A DNA stretch of 64,000 nt from Verminephrobacter eiseniae EF01-2 (lineage in GTDB: Bacteria > Pseudomonadota > Gammaproteobacteria > Burkholderiales > Burkholderiaceae_C). Position 1 is the stretch's first letter. Each line of letters starts with the position of its first letter. Below are positions 1 through 8,531 of the stretch, in pieces. The stretch lies in the NCBI RefSeq assembly GCF_000015565.1, contig NC_008786.1, positions 5,134,501 through 5,198,500 on the forward strand, given 5' to 3'. Both the position numbers and the translations under genes were made by a program. The notes beneath the pieces are model-generated. The model saw nothing but the letters and a program-made list of their open reading frames with translations. It made no database searches and was not told the origin of the DNA.

Positions 1-1
1 G

Positions 2-247
2 TCGGGCGAGCACTTCAGTGTCGACGGCACGTTGATTCAGGCCTGGGCCGGACACAAGAGCTTCGTTCGCAAGGACGGGGACGACGATGGCGGCAGCGGC
101 GGGGACTTCAAGGGGCAGCGACGCAGCAACGAAACACACAAGTCAAAGACGGACCCCGATTCAAAGCTGTACCGCAAGGGCAAGACGGCCAGCGAGCTGC
201 GCTACATGGGGCACACGCTCCCCAACTGCTCAACGAAAAATCCATGA
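2..247 (+). pseudogene. IS5-family transposase fragment
   Basis: The frame reads in from the window edge and carries the stretch GEHFSVDGTLIQAW, then KDGDDDGGSG, a basic NETHKSKTDPD block and LYRKGK...YMGH. This order is typical of the middle of IS5-family (DDE) transposases, with the first catalytic Asp in FSVDGT. The homology ends near YMGHTL, well before the C-terminal part with the remaining catalytic residues, and the frame stops at 247. It is therefore a broken transposase; its 5' part lies outside the window. It abuts an AraC-type fragment, so this is a decayed insertion site. Confidence 0.8.
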
Positions 248-425
248 CGAGTTCCTGCAACCGCTCTTCATCTCAATGGCCGACTGAGATCGAGGTCGAA
301 TGCACTCGCTCGCCCGAACTCAACTACGAACCCGCGACCGAGGTGGGACTGGTGCGCTGCCTGGAACACGGCTTTCCCACGCCGCTGGCGCGCTGGCATT
401 GCCACGAGGAATACGAGCTGCACCT
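244..425 (+). pseudogene. AraC-family regulator, N-terminal fragment
   Basis: The frame contains VGLVRCLEHGFPTPLARWHCHEEYELHL. This resembles the N-terminal cupin-like sensing domain of AraC regulators common in Comamonadaceae, where HCHEEYELHL is the metal-binding-like start of the barrel. About 60 residues remain. The sequence is then replaced at 426 by a 92-bp IS21-type terminus, so the rest of the cupin and the whole C-terminal helix-turn-helix domain are missing. No function is expected. The identification rests on remembered family sequence, not on a search. Confidence 0.55.
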
Positions 426-517
426 GGCACTCGCGCTCGTTGCGCCCGTCCGCCATCACGCTGAAACGCTGTCCGCGATCAGCCTGAAATGACTGTCCGG
501 GATCGCTGAAATCCGCA
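426..517 (-). mobile_element. IS21-type terminal remnant (92 bp)
   Basis: This 92-bp block recurs at 24151-24242 with one or two differences, and its first 42 bp recur at 35403-35444. Read on the minus strand it begins TGCGGATTTCAGCGATCC and carries repeated TTTCAG...GACAG units, the multi-repeat pattern of IS21-family ends. It also resembles the ends of the IS21 element at 50010-52175. It has no transposase attached and here supplies the last codons of the neighbouring LysR gene. Confidence 0.6.
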
Positions 518-1426
518 CCCGAGATCCAGCTGCTTCATGATCTGCAATATGAGTGTCCGTAGCCACTTGTGCGCGGAGTCTGCGTGGAGCCGCTCATGCC
601 AGTACTGTTTGACCTGAAAGCTCGGCAGAGATATCGGCACTGGAACCAGCTTGATCGGGATGAGGTCGCGGAAAAGAAGGCCCAGATCTTCCGGAATAGT
701 GACGACGAAGTCGGAGAAAGCCGCCAAAAAAGGAATAGCTCCTAAACGAGGAATTCGGACGGCGATGTCGCGGGAGAATCCACGTTTGGCTAGTGCCTCG
801 TCCAGGCGGCCGTAAGTGGAGCCGTGCGTCCAGTACATCGCATGACGCGCATTGAGGTACTGCGTCAATGTCATCGTGTCACCGATGCTTGGATGATCTT
901 TGCGCATTGCGCAGACATAGGATGTGTCGCGCAGATGCTGTTGTCTCGCCCAGTTTGGGACACCGACAAAGTAGCCGATCGCAAGATCAATTTCTCCAAC
1001 GTCGAGCGCGTTCACGACTTCGTCTTGACGAAGGTCGATAACGGTCAGCTGAGTATGCGGTGCATCCTGGTTCAACAGCTGCACGATCTTCGGGAGCGCC
1101 AACATCATGCCGATGTCGTTCACATAAATCTTGAACTGATTCTTCGCCGACTGCGGTTGAAACGGTGTCGGCTCGTCCAGCCTTCGGACTGAATCAAGCA
1201 CATGGGCAATCTTCGGAGCAAGCGCATCTGCCCATGGTGTGGGATGCATGCCGTTGGAGGTCCGTACGAAGAGCGGATTGTCGAAATGCACCCTGAGCTT
1301 GTTGAGCGCCGCGGTGACAGCGGGCTGCGTCAGATCAAGCTCTTGCGCTGCGGCCGAGACGCTTCTATGTCTGTAGATAGCGTCGAAAAAAGTCAACAAG
1401 TTGAGATTGAATTCACTCAGGTCCAT
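479..1426 (-). CDS. LysR-family transcriptional regulator
   Basis: A 315-residue protein with an N-terminal winged helix-turn-helix (residues about 5-65; SVSAAAQELDLTQPAVTAALNKLR is the recognition region) followed by a LysR substrate-binding domain of the NodD-like type. It is transcribed away from the porin and Liv operon, and an inverted repeat lies 44 bp upstream of its start, so it probably controls that operon and itself. Its last dozen residues (from about GFQRSRTVISG) are encoded by the 92-bp IS21 terminus, so the native C-terminus has been replaced. The inducer is unknown. It may still work because the substituted part lies after the usual domain end. Confidence 0.88.
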   Translation of the reverse strand: MDLSEFNLNLLTFFDAIYRHRSVSAAAQELDLTQPAVTAALNKLRVHFDNPLFVRTSNGMHPTPWADALAPKIAHVLDSVRRLDEPTPFQPQSAKNQFKIYVNDIGMMLALPKIVQLLNQDAPHTQLTVIDLRQDEVVNALDVGEIDLAIGYFVGVPNWARQQHLRDTSYVCAMRKDHPSIGDTMTLTQYLNARHAMYWTHGSTYGRLDEALAKRGFSRDIAVRIPRLGAIPFLAAFSDFVVTIPEDLGLLFRDLIPIKLVPVPISLPSFQVKQYWHERLHADSAHKWLRTLILQIMKQLDLGCGFQRSRTVISG

Positions 1427-1469
1427 GACTGGTCTCCTCGGAATGAGGTGGGGATATATAAATTCTGAT

Positions 1470-1486
1470 GATTGATTGTATCAATC
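1470..1486. promoter_or_regulatory. Inverted repeat, candidate LysR operator
   Basis: GATTGA and TCAATC are perfect arms separated by 5 bp. The core fits the T-N11-A form of LysR binding boxes (TTGATTGTATCAA). It lies 44 bp upstream of the lysR start and about 500 bp before the porin. A second half-like site TTGATATAA follows at about 1490. Binding is inferred. Confidence 0.5.
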
Positions 1487-1979
1487 CAGTTGATATAAAA
1501 AAAGAGATCTGGTTCTTACACTTTTTCCCAGAAGGTGCCTTGAAGGCCCTCTGTGCCACTTCCGATGGAAGAGCGCCGACGGCGTTCCTTCAGTCGAAAT
1601 CGTCGCAAAGCCATGGAGACAAAAAATGAGATCGAGAGCAGTTTCAGTGCAAGCGGGTCTGCCTTCCTATGGCAGAAGCACTCAGCCCAGAGCGCAGACT
1701 CTTGGCAACAGCACACGCAGAGTGCATGTGAGCTGCCAGCGCATGGCCGGAATGCGTTGGCGATGAAACGTAGGGCACTCCTGAACGAGGTCGTCGACGC
1801 TCCTGCCGCCGCCACGCAGAGAGATCACGCCGCGAGGCGGACTTGGTGCGGGACGCTTCGGGTCCGCGAGAGTCCTTTCCCCATCTGCCGCCTCCAGTCC
1901 TCTTCTTCGGACGTACATATCAGCATGGCCTGAATTGCAAAGCGCGCATTTTGGCTTTTCCCCCTCAGAAAGACTCGCA
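1487..1979. other. Intergenic region before the porin gene
   Basis: About 490 bp with no convincing gene. Open frames on both strands lack family signatures and have arginine-rich compositions typical of chance frames in G+C-rich DNA. The first 30 bp are A/T-rich (TTGATATAAAAAAAGAGAT) and are the best place for a promoter. The length suggests a long leader for the porin mRNA, or a lost small gene. Confidence 0.4.
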
Positions 1980-3143
1980 GTGAAAAGATCCCTCGTCGCC
2001 CTGGCTGCCTTGGCCATCACCGGTTCCGCATCGGCTCAGTCTTCCATCACGATGTTCGGTGTGGTGGATGCAGGTATCAGCTACTACGCAAACGAGAACA
2101 CCGCAGGTGTCACGGCCAGTCAGAAAGCTGTCTCCAACTCAGGGTACAACGCCAGCCGCTTCGGCTTTCGTGGGACTGAGGACCTTGGCGGTGGTCTGGC
2201 CGCCAGTTTCTGGCTCGAAGCGCCGATCACCAACGATGACGGTCAGGGCATCTTGATGTTTTCCCGTCGATCGACGGTGAGCATATCGGGCGGCTTTGGT
2301 GAAATCCGAGCAGGCCGCGACTACACGCCGACGTTCCGAAACGACGTTGTGTTCGATCCGTTCTTCACGGCCGGCGTGGGCGCCAACATGCTCTATTTGG
2401 CGAATCACGGCTTTGGCAAATGGCTCGCAGGCACACCCGCAACCGGCAGCACCTATGTTCGATCGGGCAACAGCGTTGGCTATTTCTTGCCTCCGAACCT
2501 CGGCGGCTTCTATGGCCAGGTGATGTACTCCTTCAACGAGCGCGAAAAGTTCGATCCGGGTACGGCGACGCCGGCCACATTGCACACGCAGCGCACCGGT
2601 CGCTACCTCGGCGGCCGTGCGGGCTATGCCAATGGACCGCTGGATGTCGCCGCCTCCTACAGCAGCGCCATCATCGGGGATGATTTCTACGCAGGAACCA
2701 CTACCGCAGTGAAGACCTGGAATCTCGGCGCGTCGTACGACTTCGGTGTTGCGAAGCTGATGGGAGAGTACTCGAGTGCCAAGAAATCCGTTGATTCGGC
2801 ACGCCCGTGGGTTTCGGCGCCAGACAATGGGCTCAAAGGCTATCTCATGGGCGTCACTGTTCCGATTGGACCTGGGCTGATCCGTGCGTCGTACTCACAA
2901 GTCAAGTACGACCAGAATCAGCCATCCGGGTCGAATGCGGCCAAGAATCCGCAGGCCGGCAAGTTCGCACTCGGCTATGTACACAACCTGTCGAAGCGCA
3001 CGGCGCTGTACGCAGCGGTGGCCCGCTTGAGCAACAAGCACGGTGCGGCGTTGTCGGTGGCCGGCCCTGCGTTCGCGCAAGGGCAGGAGGCCCTGCCGAA
3101 GACGTCGACAGGCTATGACTTCGGCATCCGTCACGCGTTCTGA
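1980..3143 (+). CDS. Gram-negative porin (Burkholderiales type)
   Basis: An outer-membrane beta-barrel that lets small solutes diffuse in. The GTG start at 1980 is chosen because it begins a standard signal peptide, VKRSLVALAALAITGSASAQ (residues 1-20). The mature part begins SSITMFGVVDAGISYY, the usual first strand of OmpC/Bordetella-type porins, and holds the conserved NSRFGFRGTEDLGGGL-like turn (here NASRFGFRGTEDLGGGL) and FSRRSTVSISGGFGEIRAGRDYTP, the start of the constriction loop. It ends in HAF, the C-terminal Phe needed for barrel assembly. 387 residues is normal. It precedes the FMN reductase with a TGATG overlap and is probably the outer-membrane port for the same substrate as the Liv system. 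Confidence 0.93.
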   Translation: MKRSLVALAALAITGSASAQSSITMFGVVDAGISYYANENTAGVTASQKAVSNSGYNASRFGFRGTEDLGGGLAASFWLEAPITNDDGQGILMFSRRSTVSISGGFGEIRAGRDYTPTFRNDVVFDPFFTAGVGANMLYLANHGFGKWLAGTPATGSTYVRSGNSVGYFLPPNLGGFYGQVMYSFNEREKFDPGTATPATLHTQRTGRYLGGRAGYANGPLDVAASYSSAIIGDDFYAGTTTAVKTWNLGASYDFGVAKLMGEYSSAKKSVDSARPWVSAPDNGLKGYLMGVTVPIGPGLIRASYSQVKYDQNQPSGSNAAKNPQAGKFALGYVHNLSKRTALYAAVARLSNKHGAALSVAGPAFAQGQEALPKTSTGYDFGIRHAF

Positions 3144-3805
3144 TGGGCAAATCACCTCTTCCGTTCATGACCATGACCGATCTCCAGAGGCAATCACTCC
3201 AAACGCCGATGACCGTGCTCGCCCTCAACGGCAGTTTGAGGGCGGGTTCGTTCAATGGCCACGCGCTCGCTGCAGCGGAAATTCTTGCTCCCCACGGCAT
3301 GTCAATGGAATTTTCCTGCTGTACCGGCATTCCGCTCTTCAATGAAGATGAGGAAAGGCTGGGAATTCCGCCTGTTGTCGAGCTTCTGGGAGATCGAATT
3401 CGCAGCGCGAACGGCCTTGTGATCGCCAGTCCCGAATACAACTTCTCAATCAGCGGCGTGCTAAAGAACACCATCGACTGGCTGTCGCGACTTCCGTCAA
3501 GACCGCTGAAGGGCAAGCCCGTCGCGATTCTCTCGGCGACCGCAGGCGCCTTCGGCGGCGCCAGGCATCAATACGAGCTTCGCAAAGTTCTGCTCGGGCT
3601 CGATGCGCTGGTGCTGCAGCGCCCTGAAGTTCTCATTGGCAATTGCCGGGCGAAGTTCGATGAAAACGGAAACCTCACCGACGCCGCCACGCAGCAAGCA
3701 ATCGCCTCCGCGATGCAGGCCTTTGCCGCGTGGATTTCACTGCTGGAGTCAGGCAGCTCGGCCGTGACGACGGACGCGGCAACGCACATCGCACTTGCGG
3801 TCTGA
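3143..3805 (+). CDS. NAD(P)H-dependent FMN reductase-like protein
   Basis: A flavodoxin-fold reductase of the ChrR/SsuE-like family. After a short leader it shows MTVLALNGSLRAGSFN (the phosphate-binding loop for FMN), then SPEYNFSISGVLKNTIDWLSR, which is the family hallmark SPEYN..PG.LKN..DW, and an AGAFGGAR motif. It could supply reduced flavin or reduce a quinone or metal. The ATG at 3143 overlaps the porin stop; internal ATGs at 3167 and 3209 give a shorter protein that fits the usual family start better, so the start is uncertain. It lies 34 bp before the Liv receptor gene. Confidence 0.85.
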   Translation: MGKSPLPFMTMTDLQRQSLQTPMTVLALNGSLRAGSFNGHALAAAEILAPHGMSMEFSCCTGIPLFNEDEERLGIPPVVELLGDRIRSANGLVIASPEYNFSISGVLKNTIDWLSRLPSRPLKGKPVAILSATAGAFGGARHQYELRKVLLGLDALVLQRPEVLIGNCRAKFDENGNLTDAATQQAIASAMQAFAAWISLLESGSSAVTTDAATHIALAV

Positions 3806-3839
3806 ACCTGAAGAACATCAATACAACGGAGACATCACC

Positions 3840-4994
3840 ATGCACCTTTCTTCTACTTCCCGTCTCGCCTCCTTGCTGATGGCGGGGCTGATTTCCGTCG
3901 CTGCGATGCCTGCAGCGTCCCAACCTATCAAGCTGGGCATCATTACCGACCGGGTGGGTGCCGCCAAGCCGTACGCGGAACCTGTTTTGCAGGGCGCGCA
4001 AGTGGCCGCCAAGGAGCTCAATGCCAGCGGTGGCGTGTTGGGACGCCCGATCGAGCTCCTGGTGGAAGATGATCAGGGCCGCCCGGATCTCTCGGCAACA
4101 GCGGCACGCAAGCTCGTCGATTCTGGTGTGGCTTTCATCCTGTCGATTTCCTGGACCTCGGCCACTCAGCAGGCGCAGTCGGTGACCGTTGAAACAGGTA
4201 CACCGCACCTCGCGCCCAGCAACAGCGGCGATACGCTGACCACGCAGATCGCCAACCCCAACTTTTGGCAGACCGGACCGCTTGCGTCCTCGCAAGTTTC
4301 GACGTTGCTCGCGTATGCACGAAGCAAGTCCTTCAAACGCGTCGCGATCATTGGTGACAACACGGGGCTGGGCCAGCTGATGACGCAATCTTTCAAGGCT
4401 GGTATCGAAGCTGCAAAGATCCAAGTTGTCAGTGAGGAAGTGGTTCCACGTGGCGCCAATAGCGCTGATGCCCAGATTCAGAGAGTTCGGGCGTCGAATC
4501 CGGACGCGATCTTTCTCACCGGAATCCTCGCTCCAGAGAACACACTGATTCTGCGCGCCTATCGACTGCTGGGCCTCAAGGCGCCACTGCTCGGGAACTT
4601 TAGTTTCTCGAACATTCAGTACGCATCGGTCGCAAAGGGGTTGTTGGACGGGTTGGTCTTCATCGATGCGTTCGATCCCACCAAGCCGCAAGTGCAGCGG
4701 TTCATCGCGACCTATACCAAGGCCGCCGGAACTGCGCCCGACAACATCAATGCTTACGGTTACGACGGGGTGATGCTTGTGGCCGACGCGATTCGCCGTG
4801 CGGGCGGAACGGACAAGCTCAAGGTCCGCGATGCGATGCAAGCAACCAAGGGGTTCGTAGGCGTGCTGGGAGCGCAGGGAGCAAGCTATGGCTTCGCCAA
4901 CGGAAAGCGCACGGGTTTCGATGGTGATGGCTTGGTGGTGCGCATCTACGAAGGTGATCGCCAGGGCAAAGTGCAATTCACCGGAACCCGTTGA
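3840..4994 (+). CDS. Branched-chain-type ABC substrate-binding protein (LivK-like)
   Basis: A periplasmic receptor of the Leu/Ile/Val-binding family (type I fold). ATG 3840 is preceded by GGAG at proper spacing and begins a signal peptide (residues 1-28, ending PAASQ). The mature start IKLGIITDRVGAAKPYAEPVLQGAQVAAKELNASGGVLGRPIEL is the standard first lobe. 384 residues is normal. It is the first gene of a complete receptor-permease-permease-ATPase-ATPase set (3840-8318). In Burkholderiales such receptors bind many ligands besides amino acids, such as aromatic acids and amides, so the ligand is not assigned. Confidence 0.92.
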   Translation: MHLSSTSRLASLLMAGLISVAAMPAASQPIKLGIITDRVGAAKPYAEPVLQGAQVAAKELNASGGVLGRPIELLVEDDQGRPDLSATAARKLVDSGVAFILSISWTSATQQAQSVTVETGTPHLAPSNSGDTLTTQIANPNFWQTGPLASSQVSTLLAYARSKSFKRVAIIGDNTGLGQLMTQSFKAGIEAAKIQVVSEEVVPRGANSADAQIQRVRASNPDAIFLTGILAPENTLILRAYRLLGLKAPLLGNFSFSNIQYASVAKGLLDGLVFIDAFDPTKPQVQRFIATYTKAAGTAPDNINAYGYDGVMLVADAIRRAGGTDKLKVRDAMQATKGFVGVLGAQGASYGFANGKRTGFDGDGLVVRIYEGDRQGKVQFTGTR

Positions 4995-5012
4995 ACAAGC
5001 GCAGCTCTCGCT

Positions 5013-5897
5013 ATGCAAGACTTCTTCGAACTTCTGGTCAGCGCCGTATCGACCGGTTGCATCTACGGGCTTGTTGCCTTGGCCTATCTGCTCATCGCTC
5101 GTCCCACAGGGATTATCAATTTCGCGGTAGGCGAATGGGCAGCCTTGGGTGGTTTTGCTGGCTATCTGGCCCTGTCGAAATTTGAACTTCCCTATGCCGT
5201 GGGGATGGCAGCAGTCGTCATATTCATGTTCTTCGCAGGATGGGCCACCGAAAGGACAGTGGTGAGGCCCTTGATTGAACGCCACGCGCCACCGCTGGCG
5301 CCAGTGCTTGTGCTGCTCGGCATGCTCGTCGTTTTTCGCGAATCCTTGTCGTTGGGATTTGGTCCGGACCCGTACAGCGTCCCGGCTGGGTTGGGCTTCG
5401 GCCGGTTTGAATTTGGACTGTTCGCGGGAGCCTACCAAAGCCTCTTCATCATCGCGACGGCTTTGACGATCTTCGCTGCGGCATGGCTATTTTTTGAGCG
5501 CAGCCTCACTGGAAAGAGCTTCGCGGCTGTTGCCATCGACCGGCGCGTTGCAGCATTGATGGGCATTAACCTCGGCCGGGTGACCTCGATGTCATTCGCC
5601 GGTGGTGCCGTGGTCGCGGGAATGGCAGGTTTGCTGTCGGCGCCGACCACCTCTGTGCACTACATGATGGGCTTGCCGCTGGCCATCCAGGGCTTCACCG
5701 CCTTGGTGATTGGCGGTGCGAATCGCGTTGCCGGCGCACTGTTCGGCGGACTGCTCCTGGCATTGGTAGAACAACTCACGATTCGCTATCTGCCGATCGC
5801 TGCAGGTTTGAGCATGGGCGTTCCGCTGATCGTGCTGATTGTATTTTTGCTGGTCAAGCCTGAAGGATTGCTGGGCTTGAGAAAGGAGCGCGCGTGA
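5013..5897 (+). CDS. livH: Branched-chain-type ABC transporter permease (LivH-like)
   Basis: A polytopic inner-membrane protein of 294 residues with the LivH signature GLVALAYLLIARPTGIINFAVGEWAALGGFAGY near the N-terminus and about eight hydrophobic segments. The C-terminal GFTALVIGGANRVAGALFGGLLLALVEQ carries the EAA-like loop that contacts the ATPases. It forms the translocation pore with the LivM-like protein, whose GTG start overlaps its TGA stop, which points to translational coupling. Confidence 0.92.
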   Translation: MQDFFELLVSAVSTGCIYGLVALAYLLIARPTGIINFAVGEWAALGGFAGYLALSKFELPYAVGMAAVVIFMFFAGWATERTVVRPLIERHAPPLAPVLVLLGMLVVFRESLSLGFGPDPYSVPAGLGFGRFEFGLFAGAYQSLFIIATALTIFAAAWLFFERSLTGKSFAAVAIDRRVAALMGINLGRVTSMSFAGGAVVAGMAGLLSAPTTSVHYMMGLPLAIQGFTALVIGGANRVAGALFGGLLLALVEQLTIRYLPIAAGLSMGVPLIVLIVFLLVKPEGLLGLRKERA

Positions 5898-6826
5898 AAA
5901 CGTCGCTGAAGTATCTGTTGGTCGTTCTGGTGTTGCTGGCTATCGCCATCCCGATGGGGGCGTACCACACAGACGTTTACCGCAAGCTGTTGCTGTGGAG
6001 TGCGTTGGCATTGAGCTTCAACTTCCTGTTCGGAATTTCAGGGCAATTGGCGTTGTCTCATTTCACCTTCTATGGGTTAGGAGCCTACGCAATCGTTATC
6101 TTGTCGCATCAGGTGGGGTTGCCTTTGCCGCTGGCTGCGATGGGGGCATTGGCGTTGTGTATCGTGGTTTCAGCCGCAGTGGCCATTCCCGCGACGCGCC
6201 TGGAGGGTTTCTACCTGGCGCTGGCCACACTGGCACTGGCGCAATTGGTGACCGTGTTGCTGAATGAAGGCGGGGCCCTGACTGGCGGTTCGAACGGGTT
6301 GGCCAACTACGGCGTCCCGAGCGTCTTGGGATTTCGCCTCGAAGGAATGAATCTCACAGCCGCGGTGATCTTGCTGCTGGTGCTTACCTTTGGGCTTCTG
6401 CGTCGGCTCGACCGTTCGCAGTTTGGCAGGGCGTGCCGCGCCGTGCGCGACGATCCCGCCGTGGCTTCGGCCATGGGCATCGACGTGTCACGGACCAAGA
6501 TCGCCGCATACATGCTGGCCAGTTGCCTGGCTGCCGCAGCAGGCATGTGCTACGCCTTCGTTGATCGAAACGTGAACCCCGCTGCGTTTGGCATCGAGTA
6601 TGGATTCCTGCTGCTTTTTGCGGTCATCGTGGGCGGCGTCGGTTCCCAATGGGGCGCCATCTTCGGAGGGGTTCTGGTGTTCGTTCTGCCCCTTTTCCTT
6701 GCACCTCTTATCGGGCATTACCACGCCCTGATCTTTGGCATCGTCGTGGTCTTGATCATGTTGCTGGAGCCGCGTGGTTTGGTCGGCGTTTGGCTGCGTG
6801 CTCGCTCGGCCAGGAGTTCCTCTTGA
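5894..6826 (+). CDS. livM: Branched-chain-type ABC transporter permease (LivM-like)
   Basis: The second membrane subunit, 310 residues, with LSFNFLFGISGQLALSHFTFYGLGAYA, the LivM landmark (usually ..G..GQ.SLGHAAFFGIGAY). The cytoplasmic loop RSQFGRACRAVRDDPAVASAMGIDVSRTKIAAYMLAS is the family's ATPase-coupling region. GTG 5894 follows AGGAG by about 5 bp and overlaps the livH stop. It ends by overlapping the TTG start of the livG-like gene. Confidence 0.92.
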   Translation: MKTSLKYLLVVLVLLAIAIPMGAYHTDVYRKLLLWSALALSFNFLFGISGQLALSHFTFYGLGAYAIVILSHQVGLPLPLAAMGALALCIVVSAAVAIPATRLEGFYLALATLALAQLVTVLLNEGGALTGGSNGLANYGVPSVLGFRLEGMNLTAAVILLLVLTFGLLRRLDRSQFGRACRAVRDDPAVASAMGIDVSRTKIAAYMLASCLAAAAGMCYAFVDRNVNPAAFGIEYGFLLLFAVIVGGVGSQWGAIFGGVLVFVLPLFLAPLIGHYHALIFGIVVVLIMLLEPRGLVGVWLRARSARSSS

Positions 6827-7605
6827 CCGCTTCAATTCTTCTGGAAACTTTCGGCATGTCGCGGCGCTTCGGTGGGCTGCATGCCGTGAGCGATCTCGAT
6901 CTCAAGGTTCACGTCGGTGAGATCGTTGGTGTGATCGGGCCCAACGGGGCCGGCAAGTCGACCACTTTCAATATGCTCGCCGGCGCCTTGCCACCTTCGG
7001 CGGGAGCGATTCATTTCGAGGGCCGGCGCATGGATGGTCTGCCTTCACATCGAGTGGCTGCGCTTGGTATTGCCCGCACCTTCCAGCACAACCGGCCATT
7101 TGCCGGCATGTCGCTGACCGAGAACGTCATGGCGGGCATGCATCTGCATCTGCACAAGCCGCTTTGGCGTGAGATTGTCTTCTCGCACCAGGCGGCATGC
7201 GCCGAGAGAGAGGCCGCGGTCCGGGCCGATGGACTCCTTGAATTTGTCGGGCTGGGGGATTTCAAGAAGGCGGACGTGAGCACACTGTCGTTCGGTCAGG
7301 GTCGGCTGCTTGAAGTCGCACGCTGCATGGCGGCGAAGCCGAAATTGCTTCTGCTCGACGAGCCGGCTGCAGGCCTGACGCATGACGAATGCGATCGCCT
7401 CTGCGAGATTATTCGCAGCGTGGCGAAGCAGGGCGTCGCAGTACTCCTGATCGAGCACGACATGCGCTTGGTGATGGGGCTGACGGAACGCATCGTCGTC
7501 TTGAACTTCGGTCGAAAGATTGCCGATGGGACACCGGCCGAGATACGCGTCGATGCAGGCGTAGCCGCCGCATATCTTGGCGACAACGCCGAAGGGAGCG
7601 CTTGA
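6823..7605 (+). CDS. livG: Branched-chain-type ABC transporter ATPase (LivG-like)
   Basis: A 260-residue ATPase. Walker A is GPNGAGKST (residues about 39-47). The signature motif is degenerate, LSFGQGRLLEVARCMA instead of LSGGQ, which is usual in LivG, and Walker B is LLLLDEPAAGL followed by LIEHDM. The start is taken as TTG 6823: it overlaps the livM TGA (TTGA), lies 6 bp after AGGAG, and gives the normal N-terminus before FGMSRRFGGLHAV. It energises the Liv system together with the next gene. Confidence 0.9.
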   Translation: MTASILLETFGMSRRFGGLHAVSDLDLKVHVGEIVGVIGPNGAGKSTTFNMLAGALPPSAGAIHFEGRRMDGLPSHRVAALGIARTFQHNRPFAGMSLTENVMAGMHLHLHKPLWREIVFSHQAACAEREAAVRADGLLEFVGLGDFKKADVSTLSFGQGRLLEVARCMAAKPKLLLLDEPAAGLTHDECDRLCEIIRSVAKQGVAVLLIEHDMRLVMGLTERIVVLNFGRKIADGTPAEIRVDAGVAAAYLGDNAEGSA

Positions 7606-8318
7606 TGCTTGATGTTCATGATCTGTGCGGGGGCTACGGGCAGGCTCCGGTCTTGCACAACGTGAAGATGCGACTGGGCCGTGGGGAGACCGTGGCGCTG
7701 CTCGGGCCGAACGGCGCTGGAAAGTCGACCCTGTTGGCGGCTCTGACCGCCACCCTGCCTGTTCGATCAGGACGCGCAGAGATGAGCGGCCATGATCTGA
7801 TCGGAATGCCGAGTCATCGCATCGTGGCCGAGGGACTCGCGCTCATCCCCGAGGGCCGGCATGTGTTCGCACCCATGACCGTGGAAGACAACCTGCTGCT
7901 TGGCAGCATCAGACTACAAGGGCGCAGTGCCGCTGCGGTCCGCAGCCGCTTCGAGTATGTGTACGACCTATTTCCTCGACTGGCGGAACGGCGTCTGCAA
8001 CGAACCGGCACTTTGTCTGGCGGCGAACAGCAGATGGTGGCCATCGGGCGGGCTTTGATGTCAGCGCCGCGTCTGCTGCTGTTGGACGAGCCGTTCATGG
8101 GCCTTGCGCCCATGGTCGTGCAGCAGATTCTCCAGGCGCTGCAAGTCTTGCGTTCGACGGGTATGACGATGTTGCTTGTCGAGCAAAAACTTGACATTGC
8201 CCTGAAGCACAGCGATCGCGCCTATGTGCTTGTCAAAGGACGCATCGTCTGCACGGATCGATCGATCCAGCTCGCTGCGCGCACCGATCTTTCTCAGCTT
8301 TATCTGGGGTCGGGCTAG
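7605..8318 (+). CDS. livF: Branched-chain-type ABC transporter ATPase (LivF-like)
   Basis: The second ATPase, 237 residues. Walker A is GPNGAGKST (about 34-42); then come IPEGRHVFAPMTVEDNL, the LivF-specific segment, LSGGEQQMVAIGRALM, and LLLLDEPFMGLAP. The ATG overlaps the livG stop (TGATG). Its stop codon TAG (8316-8318) is made by the left edge of the 165-bp MITE-like repeat that starts exactly there, so the last codons may have been altered by that insertion. The length still matches the family. Confidence 0.92.
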   Translation: MLDVHDLCGGYGQAPVLHNVKMRLGRGETVALLGPNGAGKSTLLAALTATLPVRSGRAEMSGHDLIGMPSHRIVAEGLALIPEGRHVFAPMTVEDNLLLGSIRLQGRSAAAVRSRFEYVYDLFPRLAERRLQRTGTLSGGEQQMVAIGRALMSAPRLLLLDEPFMGLAPMVVQQILQALQVLRSTGMTMLLVEQKLDIALKHSDRAYVLVKGRIVCTDRSIQLAARTDLSQLYLGSG

Positions 8319-8480
8319 TGTCGTGTCACCGATCAGATGTCGTAGGCTGCGCGCAGCCATCGGAGCGCAGCGCAAGGCGCATCGCGCGGCCCATACCGAG
8401 CTGTATTGGCAAGCGATGCAACGCCGCGATGCGCTTCGATGGCCAGCGCAGACCGACAGATGATCGGTGACGCGACACTA
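8316..8480 (+). mobile_element. MITE-like repeat, copy 1
   Basis: Terminal inverted repeats GTGTCGTGTCACCGATCA / TGATCGGTGACGCGACAC enclose about 125 bp, and both ends are flanked by TA. The same element occurs at 29658-29821 (same orientation) and 25662-25825 (inverted), at high identity. It has no coding capacity. A TA target duplication with short inverted repeats is what IS630/Tc1-mariner-type transposases produce, so a non-autonomous element is likely. It supplies the livF stop codon. Confidence 0.75.
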
Positions 8481-8531
8481 GTTCACCGGCGGATTTCGCA
8501 TTCACTTTCAAACCAACTGCAAGAGTTCACC

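Noticed and set aside
1553..1933. A 126-codon frame before the porin
   Set aside because: No recognisable family, no ribosome-binding site, and composition like that of the antisense frames in the same stretch.
3675..5438. A 587-codon minus-strand open frame
   Set aside because: Covers the Liv receptor and LivH genes in antisense. No start signal or motif supports it.
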